DNA of 32,641 bases from Desulfuromonadales bacterium (GTDB lineage: Bacteria; Desulfobacterota; Desulfuromonadia; Desulfuromonadales; Syntrophotaleaceae): contig JABXKU010000024.1 of assembly GCA_013619105.1 (NCBI GenBank), positions 1 through 32,641 on the forward strand. The letters run 5' to 3'. Of the stretch, positions 1-8,179 are shown in pieces. Under the pieces are notes generated by a model. It was given only the letters and a program-made list of their open reading frames with translations. It made no database searches and had not been told where the DNA came from. The position numbers were made by a program, and so were the translations under genes. Positions within the stretch are counted from its first letter, which is position 1. Every line of letters begins with the position of its first letter.

Positions 1-1
1 T

Positions 2-289
2 TTGGGTCAGACTATGCCTAACCCGGTTCTGTCGACCATGCGCGTCTTTGAAGACGAGTATACGGCACACGTTGTTGACAAAAAGTGCCCGGCGGGTGTC
101 TGCTCCGACCTGCTCGAGTTCATCGTGGTAGACGAAAAGTGCGTGGGTTGTACCCTGTGCGCCCGAGTTTGCCCCGTTGACTGCATCGGCGGCAAGGTTA
201 AGGAAGTTCACGTCATCGATCAGGCCGCCTGCATCAAATGCGGTGCCTGCCTCGACAAGTGTAAGTTTGACGCCATCATCAAACAATAA
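2..289 (+). CDS. NuoF-like formate dehydrogenase/hydrogenase beta subunit, C-terminal end (partial)
   Basis: Only the last ~95 residues are in the window; the reading frame is open to the left edge, so the true start lies upstream. The visible part begins with the NuoF-family stretch [14 protein letters not shown] and the CPAGVC motif (end of the NADH/FMN module and its 4Fe-4S cluster region). Two ferredoxin-type cysteine sets follow, [15 protein letters not shown] and [11 protein letters not shown], for two [4Fe-4S] clusters. This tail is usual in beta subunits of NAD-linked formate dehydrogenases and multimeric [FeFe]-hydrogenases. It would pass electrons between NAD(H) and the alpha subunit encoded 19 bp downstream, in one operon. 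The partner gene favours formate dehydrogenase. Confidence 0.9.
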   Translation: MGQTMPNPVLSTMRVFEDEYTAHVVDKKCPAGVCSDLLEFIVVDEKCVGCTLCARVCPVDCIGGKVKEVHVIDQAACIKCGACLDKCKFDAIIKQ

Positions 290-308
290 TTAAAAGGAGA
301 CATACCGC

Positions 309-3038
309 ATGTCTATGCTGAATGTAACCGTTGACGGTCAGGCTACTCAGGTAGCTGCCGGCAGCGCGATTCTTGATGCTGCCAACCAGCTGGGTATCGA
401 GATTCCGACCCTTTGCTACCTGGATATGGAAAAGAAATTCAACCAACAGGCTGCCGCTTGCCGTATTTGCGTGGTAGAAGTTGAAAACCGTCGCAACCTG
501 GCTCCGGCCTGCGCCACCCCGGTCATGGAAGGCATGATCATCAAGACCGACACCGAGCGGGTTCACGCCGCACGCAAGATCGTTGTCGACCTGATGCTCT
601 CCGACCATCCCCTCGATTGCCTGACCTGCGAGCAGGCTGGCAGCTGCGTACTGCAGGACCTCTGCTACCAGTACGGCCTTGAGCAGACCTCCTTTGCTGG
701 TCAGCGCAACGACTACCCCGAGGATGCGACCAACAAGTTCTACAGCCGCAACCTGAACAAGTGCGTCGCCTGCCGCCGCTGCGTCACTGTCTGCTCAAAC
801 TTCCAGAACACTAAAGCCATCGGCTTCGGTGATCGCGGTTTCAACACCCATCCGGTGGCTCCTTTCGATCGCGGCATGGATGAGTCGACCTGCGTCTCTT
901 GCGGCAACTGCGTTTCGGTCTGCCCGACCGGCGCCCTGCTGCCCAAGAGCAAAGAGAAATTCCGCAGCTGGGAAATCTCCAAGACTGAAACCACCTGTTC
1001 TTATTGTGGTGTTGGTTGCCAGATGAACCTGCTGACCAAGGGCAACAAGGTCGTAGGCGTCGAGCCGCTCAACGGTGCCGCCAACGACGGCCTGTTGTGC
1101 GTTAAGGGTAAATTCGGTTTCAATTTCATCAACCACCCGGATCGCTTGACTACTCCGCTGGTCAGAAAAAATGGTCAGCTCGTTGAAGCAACCTGGGACG
1201 AGGCCTACAGCCTCATCGCTGACAAGGTTAAGGCCACCAAGGCAGAATTCGGCAGCGAAGCACTCGCCGGCCTGTCTTCGGCCCGCGTCACTAACGAAGA
1301 AAACTATCTGTTCCAGAAAATGGTTCGCGCGGCGTTCGGCACTAATAGTGTCGATCACTGCGCTCGACTCTGACACTCCTCGACAGTTGCCGGTCTGGCA
1401 ACTACGCTTGGAAGTGGCGCAATGACCAACAGCATCAACGAACTGATCGACAGCGACGTTATTTTCATTACCGGTTCCAACACCACCGAATCCCATCCGG
1501 TCATCGGTGCAAAAATCCGTCAGGCTAAAAAGAAAGGCGCGAAAATTATCGTCGCCGAGCCGCGGAAAATCGACATGGTCGAAGACGCCGATGTCTTTTT
1601 GCAGATCACTCCGGGAACCAACATCGCTCTGTACAACGGCATCATGAGCTGCATCATCAGCGAAGGTCTGGAAGCTGCTGAGTATATCAAAGAGCGCACC
1701 GAAAACTACGACGCGCTGGTTGCCACCGTCGCTGATTTCACCCCGGAAGTCGCTGCTGAAATTTGCGGCATCGACGCCGAGGACATCAAAACTGCTGCCC
1801 GCATTTATGCCGAAGGCGCTAAGGGCGCCATCGTCTACTGCATGGGCGTTACCCAGCACTCGAGCGGCACCGAAGGGGTCATGAGCCTGGCTAACCTGGC
1901 TCTGCTCTGTGGCAATATCGGTATCGAGTCCGGCGGCATCAACCCGCTACGCGGCCAGAATAACGTTCAGGGCGCCTGCGACATGGGCGGTCTGCCCGGC
2001 ACCTACCCCGGCTACCAGAAGGTAACCGAGCCTGCGGTGAAGGAAAAGTTTGAAAAGGCCTGGGGCGTCGAACTGTCCGACAAAGTCGGCCTGACCCTGA
2101 CCGAGATCGTTGGCAAAGCCGGTCACGGCGACATCAAGGTCCTGTACATCATGGGCGAAAACCCGATGGTGTCTGATCCGGATTTGGCCCACGTCGAAGA
2201 AGCCCTGAAAAACACCGAATTTCTGGTGGTACAGGACATCTTCCTCACCGAAACGGCTCAACTGGCGGATGTAGTCCTGCCGGCGGCTACCTTTGCTGAG
2301 AAAAACGGAACCTTTTCCAATACCGAGCGCCGCGTACAGATGGTCCGTAAAGCCATCGAGCCGGTTGGTCAGTGCAAGCCTGACTGGGAGATCCTGATGG
2401 ATCTGCTGAACAGACTCGGCATCGAAAAGACCTACGCCACTCCGGAAGAAATCTTCACCGAGATCTCTTCGGTGACCCCTTCCTACGGCGGCATCACCTA
2501 CGGTCGCCTGAACGAGTTGGGCGGCCTGCAGTGGCCTTGCCCGACGGCGGACCATGCCGGCACTAAGTTCCTGCACGCTGGCAAGTGCGCCCGCGGTTTG
2601 GGTCTGTTCAAGCCGGCCGTGTTCAAGCCCAGCGCCGAGGTGCCCTGCGCCGACTTCCCGCTGGTCATGACCACCGGTCGTGTTCTCTACCATTACCACA
2701 CCCGGACCATGACCGGTAAGGTCGACGGCCTGAACGCCATGTGCCCCGAATCCTTCGTCGAGATCAATCCCGATGCCGCTCGCAAACTGAGCATCGTTGA
2801 AGGAGACAAGGTCAAGGTCAGCACCCGCCGCGGTCAGGTTGTGGTGACGGCCAAGGTAACTCCTAAGCTGAAGGAGAACGTCATCTTCATGCCGTTCCAC
2901 TTTGCCGTCGGAGCTGCCAACACTCTGACCAACCCGGTACTCGACCCGATCGCCAAGATCCCCGAGTACAAGTCCTGCGCTGCCAAGTTGGAAAAGGTAG
3001 CCTGGGATTGGTCCGAAGAAACAGACCAGATTAAATAA
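309..3038 (+). CDS. fdhA: Selenocysteine-containing NAD-type formate dehydrogenase, alpha subunit (TGA read through as Sec)
   Basis: A single 909-residue gene that looks like two ORFs because of an in-frame TGA at 1371-1373, codon 355. The second half (from the ATG at 1422) is in the same frame. Residues around the TGA read DHCARL-U-HSSTVAGL, matching the Sec-His active site of formate dehydrogenase H. Cysteine sets in order: [2Fe-2S] C36/C51/C54/C68; NuoG-type H100-C104-C107-C113; ferredoxin clusters C152-C162 and C195-C205; molybdopterin-domain [4Fe-4S] C230/C233/C237/C264. The rest is the bis-MGD (Mo or W) catalytic domain, ending in a molydopterin dinucleotide-binding domain. It interconverts formate and CO2 in the cytoplasm. 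An AAAAGGAG ribosome site lies 10 bp before the ATG. Selenocysteine insertion genes (selABCD) are not in this window. Confidence 0.95.
1374..1404 (+). promoter_or_regulatory. Bacterial SECIS element for selenocysteine codon 355
   Basis: Immediately 3' of the TGA lies a perfect hairpin: GTTGCC (1386-1391), loop GGTCT (1392-1396), GGCAAC (1397-1402), plus an A-T pair outside. The GGTCT loop is the SelB-binding loop known from E. coli fdhF. The distance from the TGA to the loop, 18 nt, matches fdhF as I recall it. The hairpin is inside the coding sequence, as bacterial SECIS elements are. The identification rests on loop sequence, spacing and the Sec-His context. Confidence 0.93.
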
Positions 3039-3049
3039 CCTGCAAGCAT

Positions 3050-3075
3050 CGGGGGACGGCTTTGGTCGTCCCCCG
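3050..3075 (+). terminator. Hairpin after the formate dehydrogenase gene
   Basis: Nine-base-pair GC-rich stem CGGGGGACG / CGTCCCCCG with an 8-nt loop, 12 bp after the stop codon. There is no clear T run behind it (ACACAATTAAAT), so it may terminate weakly or protect the 3' end of the fdh transcript. Confidence 0.45.
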
Positions 3076-3156
3076 ACACAATTAAATAGAAAATAGCGAC
3101 ACACTCACCACCCAAGGACAAAAAAACTTTCCTTTGCTTTATGCTCTCCCCGTCAT

Positions 3157-3286
3157 TTGGTTGGTTCCCGCAGGAATGCCCCCGCATTCCAGACGTTTGC
3201 ATGGCTCCCAGGGAAGGGGCAAACCTCTCGCAACGCCCCCGTGCCTAGCACGGGGGCTGTTGTTTGCGAGGGCACCCAAACACCAA
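3157..3286 (+). ncRNA. Structured leader RNA, candidate riboswitch (possibly Moco class)
   Basis: The stretch folds as three consecutive hairpins enclosed by a long-range stem. Closing pairs: TTGG 3157-3160 with CCAA 3283-3286, TTGG 3161-3164 with CCAA 3276-3279, and CC 3167-3168 with GG 3271-3272. Hairpin 1: GGAATGC 3173-3179 / GCATTCC 3184-3190. Hairpin 2: GTTTGC 3195-3200 / GCAAAC 3219-3224. Hairpin 3: GCCCCCGTGC 3235-3244 / GCACGGGGGC 3248-3257 inside CTCGCAA 3227-3233 / TTGCGAG 3264-3270. Pairings were read directly. Assignment to the molybdenum-cofactor riboswitch family is inference from the layout and from fdhD and mobA downstream; I could not confirm the consensus. Hairpin 3 followed by TGTTGTTT could instead be a terminator or attenuator. 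Confidence 0.5.
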
Positions 3287-3311
3287 GCCTGGACCACACT
3301 CCAATTATCAC

Positions 3312-3341
3312 TTCGCAGACACGGCAGTCTCCGGCTATAAT
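3312..3341 (+). promoter_or_regulatory. Possible sigma-70 promoter before the carbonic anhydrase gene
   Basis: A perfect TATAAT at 3336-3341 with TTCGCA at 3312-3317, 18 bp apart. If used, transcription would start near 3348 and bypass the folded leader upstream. The same bases also take part in the leader's alternative pairings, so the TATAAT may be coincidental. Confidence 0.4.
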
Positions 3342-3389
3342 GGTGTCCACCTAAATTCCTTAACCCTCTCGACTTTTGTGTCAGTGGAG
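3318..3389 (+). promoter_or_regulatory. Alternative pairings that can hide the carbonic anhydrase ribosome binding site
   Basis: TCCAC at 3346-3350 is complementary to GTGGA at 3384-3388, which contains the Shine-Dalgarno sequence (GGAG, 8 bp before the ATG at 3398). GTGTC at 3343-3347 overlaps TCCAC and is complementary to GACAC at 3318-3322, so the two pairings exclude each other. A second GTGTC lies at 3378-3382. This is the form of a translational on/off switch, but the stems are only 5 bp. Confidence 0.4.
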
Positions 3390-3397
3390 TTCTAACT

Positions 3398-4015
3398 ATG
3401 ATCGAAAAAAATGTTGTCACCGATTTTTGCGGCAAAGCATCGGAACCTGTGATTGATGCCACCAGTTATGTCCACCCGCTCGCCGCCGTCATCGGGAATG
3501 TTATTCTCGGCAAGAACATCATGGTCTCTCCCACTGCGGTGGTGCGGGGCGACGAGGGGCAACCACTGTTTGTCGGCGACGACTCCAATGTTCAGGATGG
3601 CGTGGTCATTCACGCCCTGGAAACGGAGATGAACGGCACACCGGTAACCAAGAACCTGTATGAGGTTGATGGCCAGAACTATGGCGTCTATGTTGGCCGC
3701 CGCGTCTCCCTGGCTCACCAGGTGCAGATTCACGGCCCAGCAGTCGTTTTGGACGGAACCTTTGTCGGAATGAAAGCATTGGTGTTCAAATCCTTTGTCG
3801 GCAAAGGCTGTGTTATCGAACCGGGCGCTATCGTCATGGGCGTCACCGTTGCCGATGGTCGTTATGTTCCTGCCGGAATGGTTCTGCGTAGCCAGAAAGA
3901 CGCTGACGCCCTGCCAACCATCACCGATGACTACCCCTTTAAGACCCTGAATAACGGAGTGGTGCATGTCAACACGGCTCTGGCCAAAGGGTATCTGCTG
4001 GCCAAGGACGAATAA
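3398..4015 (+). CDS. Gamma-class carbonic anhydrase, Cam type
   Basis: A 205-residue left-handed beta-helix protein that interconverts CO2 and bicarbonate. The metal ligands are visible as H72, H107 and H112, with the conserved R50, D52 and Q66. E53 (RGDEG) and E75 (HALE) correspond to the acidic proton-shuttle residues of the archaeal enzyme Cam, and the acidic loop between strands is kept. Many gamma-CA-like proteins lack these, so this looks like a genuinely active enzyme. There is no signal peptide, so it should be cytoplasmic. It sits between the formate dehydrogenase and its maturation genes, which suggests it supplies or removes the CO2 that formate dehydrogenase uses or makes. The start is set by GGAG 8 bp upstream. 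Confidence 0.9.
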   Translation: MIEKNVVTDFCGKASEPVIDATSYVHPLAAVIGNVILGKNIMVSPTAVVRGDEGQPLFVGDDSNVQDGVVIHALETEMNGTPVTKNLYEVDGQNYGVYVGRRVSLAHQVQIHGPAVVLDGTFVGMKALVFKSFVGKGCVIEPGAIVMGVTVADGRYVPAGMVLRSQKDADALPTITDDYPFKTLNNGVVHVNTALAKGYLLAKDE

Positions 4016-4042
4016 ATCGACGAGGGATAAAACATTACCGAA

Positions 4043-4069
4043 GAAAGGCTGAAGGGACGTCAGCCTTTC
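4043..4069 (+). terminator. Hairpin between the carbonic anhydrase and cysteine desulfurase genes
   Basis: Ten-base-pair stem GAAAGGCTGA 4043-4052 / TCAGCCTTTC 4060-4069 with a pyrimidine tail (CTTTCCCCCCC). It could be a partial terminator that lowers expression of the downstream desulfurase-fdhD-mobA genes, or an mRNA processing site. Confidence 0.5.
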
Positions 4070-4108
4070 CTTTCCCCCCCTAGCCTTGTGTGCAAGGAAA
4101 CAGCGATT

Positions 4109-5266
4109 TTGAGCCACGGACCTATTTATCTCGACAGCCAAGCCTCAACACCGGTCGATCCCCGCGTTCTGGAACGGATGCTGCCCTATTTCACTGAACA
4201 GTGCGGCAACCCTTCGACGGCGGAGCACCAGCATGGAGAAGCTGCCCGCCGGGCCGTGGAAGAGTCCCGGCAGAGCATCGCCGCAGCTCTCGGCTGCCCT
4301 TCGGAAAAGGAAATTATCTTCACCAGCGGTGCTACGGAGGCGAATAACCTGACGCTCCTCGGCGCCTTTGCCGATCGTCCTGTCAGCGAGCGCCATTTCA
4401 TCACCTCGGCCGTTGAACATTCTTCGGTGTTGGAGCCCTTGGCGTATCTGAAAAGGGGCGGCGCTCAAGTCACTTTGCTGCCAGTGGATGGCGGGGGCCG
4501 CATCGACCCCGAACAACTGCGGGCGGCCCTGCAACCGGAAACCACGCTTGTTTCGGTAATGTTTGCCAACAATGAGATAGGCACCCTGCAGCCAATAAAA
4601 GAAATTGGTCGCATCTGTCGAGCAGCCGGAATCCTGTTCCATTGCGACGCGGCCCAGGCCGTCGGCCATGAGGCTCTTAACATCGAAGAGCTGCAGATCG
4701 ACCTGCTATCCTTTTCCGCCCATAAATTTTACGGCCCCAAGGGGATCGGCGGGCTCTACGTCCGTGAGGGAATCGCTGCTGACAGCCTGCAGCCTACTCA
4801 GTTTGGAGGGGGCCAGGAACGGGGCCTGCGACCGGGCACCCTTAACGTTCCGGCCATTATCGGCATGGCGACCGCTCTACAGTTAGCTCAGGAAGAGATG
4901 CAGCAGACCAACCAGCTTTTGCGCCAGATGGCAAAAGAGCTGTTCAACGGACTGCAGCAGGCCTTTCCCAAACTTCGCCTGAACGGCGATCCAGAGCATA
5001 AACTGGCCCGCAATCTGAACATCACCATACCCGGAGTGGAGGCTAGCGCGCTGATGATGATGCTGAAAGATGAGCTGTCCTTTTCCGCTGGTTCGGCCTG
5101 TTCATCGGTGGAGCACAAACCGTCCCACGTTCTTAAAGCCATCGGCCTGAGTGACGAGGAGTGTTTTCAGACCATCCGCCTCGGCTTGAGCCCCGGGATA
5201 AATGCTGGCAAGATCGCCCGACTGCTGCAGCGAGGCATTGCCGCGGCTCCCACTTTTATCGACTAA
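4109..5266 (+). CDS. Cysteine desulfurase (NifS/IscS family)
   Basis: A PLP enzyme that takes sulfur from cysteine as a protein persulfide. Visible motifs: FTSGATEANN near the N-terminus, NNEIGT, the cofactor lysine K206 in SFSAHKFYGPKG, and the catalytic cysteine C331 in SAGSACSS. Length (385 residues) fits the family. I chose the TTG start at 4109 because AAGGA lies 9 bp upstream; the in-frame GTG at 4088 has no ribosome site. The next gene, 18 bp downstream, is fdhD. In E. coli FdhD carries sulfur from IscS to the formate dehydrogenase molybdenum cofactor, so this desulfurase is probably FdhD's dedicated donor. General Fe-S cluster or selenium roles are also possible. Confidence 0.9.
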   Translation: MSHGPIYLDSQASTPVDPRVLERMLPYFTEQCGNPSTAEHQHGEAARRAVEESRQSIAAALGCPSEKEIIFTSGATEANNLTLLGAFADRPVSERHFITSAVEHSSVLEPLAYLKRGGAQVTLLPVDGGGRIDPEQLRAALQPETTLVSVMFANNEIGTLQPIKEIGRICRAAGILFHCDAAQAVGHEALNIEELQIDLLSFSAHKFYGPKGIGGLYVREGIAADSLQPTQFGGGQERGLRPGTLNVPAIIGMATALQLAQEEMQQTNQLLRQMAKELFNGLQQAFPKLRLNGDPEHKLARNLNITIPGVEASALMMMLKDELSFSAGSACSSVEHKPSHVLKAIGLSDEECFQTIRLGLSPGINAGKIARLLQRGIAAAPTFID

Positions 5267-5284
5267 CCTTCTGGAGAAACAAGG

Positions 5285-6103
5285 ATGTCAGCCAATATCG
5301 AACGGCGCGAATTTCCCATCCTGCAATACCGGCAGGGGCAGATCAGCGAAATCAACGATGTGGTGGCCGCTGAATACGACCTGGCCATTCAGATCAACGG
5401 CAAGGAGTTCATCACCCTGCTCTGCACCCCCCGTTCCCTGGAAAATCTTGTAACCGGCTTTCTATTTTCGGAAGGGGTTATTCAGCACCGGGATGATTTG
5501 GAAAACCTGACGATCAACGTGGAGCAGAAACTGGCCCAGGTCACCCTGAGCAACAAGGCGGAGTTCTTTCTGACCGGTGATAAGCTCTTTGCACAGAAGA
5601 CGATCACCACCGCCTGCGGCAAGGGACGCTCCATGCTCTATATGGCCGATGTCGAAACCCTGGCAGAGCGTCCCGAAAACACCTTTAGCCTGCGAGCCGA
5701 AAACGTACTGGCGCTGATGGCGGAGTTCAATCGCAAATCCCAACTGTTTCTCGATACCGGCGGGGTTCATAGCTGCGCCCTCTCCAATGGCAGTGAGTTA
5801 CTGACCTTTGAGGAGGATATCGGCCGGCATAACGCTTTGGACAAGATCCTCGGGCATGCAATGATGAACGACGTTCCCCTTGAGGACAAAATCGTGCTTA
5901 CCAGCGGTCGCATCTCCACGGAAATCGTCGCCAAGGTGGCTCGGCGGGGCATTCCGGTTATCGTCTCCCGCTCGGCGCCGACCAGCGCCGCCATCGAACA
6001 GGCCCAGACCCTCGGCATGACCCTGGTCGGATTCGCAAGGGGTAGCAAGTTCAACGTTTACACCAATTTTTCTTGTTTGGTAAGGGACGAAACTCCCAAC
6101 TGA
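5285..6103 (+). CDS. fdhD: Formate dehydrogenase accessory sulfurtransferase FdhD
   Basis: A 272-residue protein of the FdhD family, which passes sulfur from a cysteine desulfurase to the bis-MGD cofactor before it enters formate dehydrogenase. Recognisable blocks: FLFSEGVI, the cysteine loop TTACGKGRS with C111, DTGGVHSCAL, FEEDIGRHNALDK and LTSGRISTEIV. E. coli FdhD has a CxxC pair in the loop; here only one cysteine (C111) is present, apparently the second position. The gene sits 18 bp after the desulfurase and 31 bp before mobA, in one direction. GGAG lies 8 bp upstream of the ATG. Confidence 0.95.
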   Translation: MSANIERREFPILQYRQGQISEINDVVAAEYDLAIQINGKEFITLLCTPRSLENLVTGFLFSEGVIQHRDDLENLTINVEQKLAQVTLSNKAEFFLTGDKLFAQKTITTACGKGRSMLYMADVETLAERPENTFSLRAENVLALMAEFNRKSQLFLDTGGVHSCALSNGSELLTFEEDIGRHNALDKILGHAMMNDVPLEDKIVLTSGRISTEIVAKVARRGIPVIVSRSAPTSAAIEQAQTLGMTLVGFARGSKFNVYTNFSCLVRDETPN

Positions 6104-6134
6104 GCAGCAAGGTTTTTATTAAACTGGAGAAGTT

Positions 6135-6770
6135 ATGGACAAGGAATTCGGCAGCGCCGTGATCCTGGCGGGGGGCAAAAGCCGCCGCATGGGCTTTGAC
6201 AAACAGTTCTTGCAGATCAAGAACCACTATCTACTCTGTCATCATGGAGAGCAACTGGCCAAGCTGTTTGAGCAGGTCATTGTGGTGACCAATACCCCCG
6301 AGCTCTATCGTGACACCCCCTTTATCTTGGTCAGCGACGAGATTTGTCACAAAGGTCCCCTCAGCGGCATCCATATCGGCCTGAAGACCGCGAGCTCGCG
6401 CCAGGTCTACTTCCTGGCCTGCGATATGCCTAACATCAATCTCGACTATATCCGCTTCATGCAGGAGCGCCTTCGGGGCTGCACGGACAACGCCTGCATC
6501 ACCCGCTTTGGCGACTGGATCGAGCCCTTCAATGCCTTTTATGCCCGTGACCTGCTAGCGGATATCGAAGCGTATCTTGGTCGCGACCAGCGTTCCCTGT
6601 TTCAATTTCTTAAACATCAAGACACCCACTATGTCAGCGAGGCGGAGGCTAGACATTATAGCCCCGACTGGGAGATGTTCCTTAACCTCAACACCCGCGA
6701 AGAATTTGAAGCTTGGCGCAGCGGTGGTCTCGACCTGGGATTTACGCCCCGCGTGGCTGGATCCCGCTAA
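6135..6770 (+). CDS. mobA: Molybdenum cofactor guanylyltransferase MobA
   Basis: A 211-residue nucleotidyltransferase that attaches GMP to molybdopterin, giving the guanine dinucleotide cofactor needed by DMSO-reductase-family enzymes such as the formate dehydrogenase in this window. The N-terminal GTP-binding signature AGGKSRRMGFDKQ is intact, followed by GPLSGI and LACDMPN (metal-binding aspartate). Last gene of the carbonic anhydrase-desulfurase-fdhD-mobA group. GGAG lies 5 bp before the ATG. Confidence 0.93.
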   Translation: MDKEFGSAVILAGGKSRRMGFDKQFLQIKNHYLLCHHGEQLAKLFEQVIVVTNTPELYRDTPFILVSDEICHKGPLSGIHIGLKTASSRQVYFLACDMPNINLDYIRFMQERLRGCTDNACITRFGDWIEPFNAFYARDLLADIEAYLGRDQRSLFQFLKHQDTHYVSEAEARHYSPDWEMFLNLNTREEFEAWRSGGLDLGFTPRVAGSR

Positions 6771-6919
6771 ACAGGCCCTCTCCTGCTTCTACGCCTACAG
6801 CGACTTAACGCCCAACCCCTTTGCAAAATCCTTGCGTCTGGCCTTAGCGGTCTGTATGGTCCCCTTAGCAGATTATTGAACAGGTCCATCCATCGTTTTC
6901 ATCTTTGATAGGTTACCCC

Positions 6920-8179
6920 TTGAACCAACCGGATATTATCGTTATCGGCGGCGGTGCCGCCGGCCTCATGGCCGCAGGCCAAGCCGCACAAGCCGGTGCT
7001 CGCACCCTGCTGTTGGAAAAAATGCCCCTGCCCGGACGCAAGCTCGGCATCACCGGGAAGGGTCGCTGCAATCTCACCAACAGTTCCGAAATGCGCGACT
7101 TCATCGCCCACTTCGGTCCTTCTGGACGTTTTCTGCGGCAAGCCTTCGCCCGTTTTTTCAATACCGATTTGATGGATTTTTTTGAAGATCTCGGACTCAA
7201 TCTGGTTACTGAAAGGGGCGGCAGGGTATTTCCCGCCAGCGGCAAGGCCGGCGACGTATTAAGAGCGTTACGCCAGTGGCTGCAACAGTGTGGCGTAGAA
7301 GTGCAAACCTCGGCGACCGTCGAAGGCTTGAGTCTCACCAATGGCCGAGTAACCGGCGTACTCTGCAATGGCCGAGAGATCCCTTGCCGTGCAGCGATCC
7401 TGGCCACAGGCGGGGCTTCCTATCCGGCCACCGGCTCCACGGGGGACGGATATCGCTTCGCAACAGCCGCGGGTCATCACATTATCGACATTCGGCCGGC
7501 GCTGGTGCCCCTTGAAACAGCCGATGCATCCACTGGCCGTATGGCGGAACTCAACCTGCGCAATATCAACGCGCAATTGCTTGTTAACGGTAAGAAGGTC
7601 GCTGAAGATTTCGGCGAATTAGTCTTTAGCAAATCGGGCGTTACCGGTCCGATCATCCTGACTCTGAGCGGTTTGGCCGTCGACGCTCTGCGCAGCGACC
7701 ATAAAGTTGAAATATCTATCGATCTCAAACCGGCTCTGGACGAACAAAAACTCGACCGCCGACTGCTGCGCGATCTTGATTCTCGCGGCAAGGAACCTAT
7801 TGCCAGCCTGTTGCGGGGTCTTTTGCCTGCGGTTATGGTTCCCGTCTGCCTCGACCTTATCGGCCTTCCGGCAGAACGCACCGCCGCCACCTTGAACGCC
7901 AAAGAGCGCCGCAAGCTAGGGCGCTGGATTAAGGATTTTCGCCTGGAGATCAGCGGTCATCGTCCCTTTAGCGAAGCTATTGTCACTGCTGGAGGAGTCG
8001 ATACGAAAGAGGTCGATCCGCGGACCATGGAATCGCGCCTGACGGTTGGACTCTATCTGGCCGGCGAACTGCTCGACCTGCAGGCTGAAACCGGGGGGTA
8101 CAATCTACAAGCTGCCTTTTCAACAGGTTGGTTGGCAGGATGCTGCGCCGCTCTGGCGGTTCAGGAAGGAGTAGCTTAA
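6920..8179 (+). CDS. HI0933/YhiN-family FAD-dependent oxidoreductase
   Basis: A flavoprotein of about 419 residues. The N-terminal dinucleotide-binding motif is GGGAAGLMAAGQAA. The family marker ITGKGRCNLTN, the middle block GGASYPATGSTGDGY and the C-terminal FAD block AGELLDLQAETGGYNLQ are all present. The substrate is unknown for the family. I chose the TTG at 6920 because an AGG sits 7 bp upstream; a TTG at 6905 would add five residues. It ends directly against the next gene (TAA then ATG), so the two are cotranscribed. Confidence 0.88.
   Translation: MNQPDIIVIGGGAAGLMAAGQAAQAGARTLLLEKMPLPGRKLGITGKGRCNLTNSSEMRDFIAHFGPSGRFLRQAFARFFNTDLMDFFEDLGLNLVTERGGRVFPASGKAGDVLRALRQWLQQCGVEVQTSATVEGLSLTNGRVTGVLCNGREIPCRAAILATGGASYPATGSTGDGYRFATAAGHHIIDIRPALVPLETADASTGRMAELNLRNINAQLLVNGKKVAEDFGELVFSKSGVTGPIILTLSGLAVDALRSDHKVEISIDLKPALDEQKLDRRLLRDLDSRGKEPIASLLRGLLPAVMVPVCLDLIGLPAERTAATLNAKERRKLGRWIKDFRLEISGHRPFSEAIVTAGGVDTKEVDPRTMESRLTVGLYLAGELLDLQAETGGYNLQAAFSTGWLAGCCAALAVQEGVA

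Noticed and set aside
309-1373. Formate dehydrogenase alpha as a truncated pseudogene
   Set aside because: Both halves are in one frame across the TGA, the TGA sits at the Sec position and a SECIS hairpin follows.
795-1859. 354-residue open frame on the minus strand
   Set aside because: It lies antisense to the formate dehydrogenase gene, has no family motif, and is a shadow of GC-rich coding sequence.
1947-3104. 385-residue open frame on the minus strand
   Set aside because: Antisense shadow of the formate dehydrogenase gene; low-complexity composition and no motif.
3186-3270. Glycine or cyclic di-GMP riboswitch, suggested by the GGGGCAAACC string
   Set aside because: The other conserved blocks of both classes are missing and the closing-stem geometry does not fit.
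3134-3354. Small overlapping frames on both strands in the leader region
   Set aside because: They owe their length to the GC-rich hairpins, have no ribosome site and no recognisable protein features.
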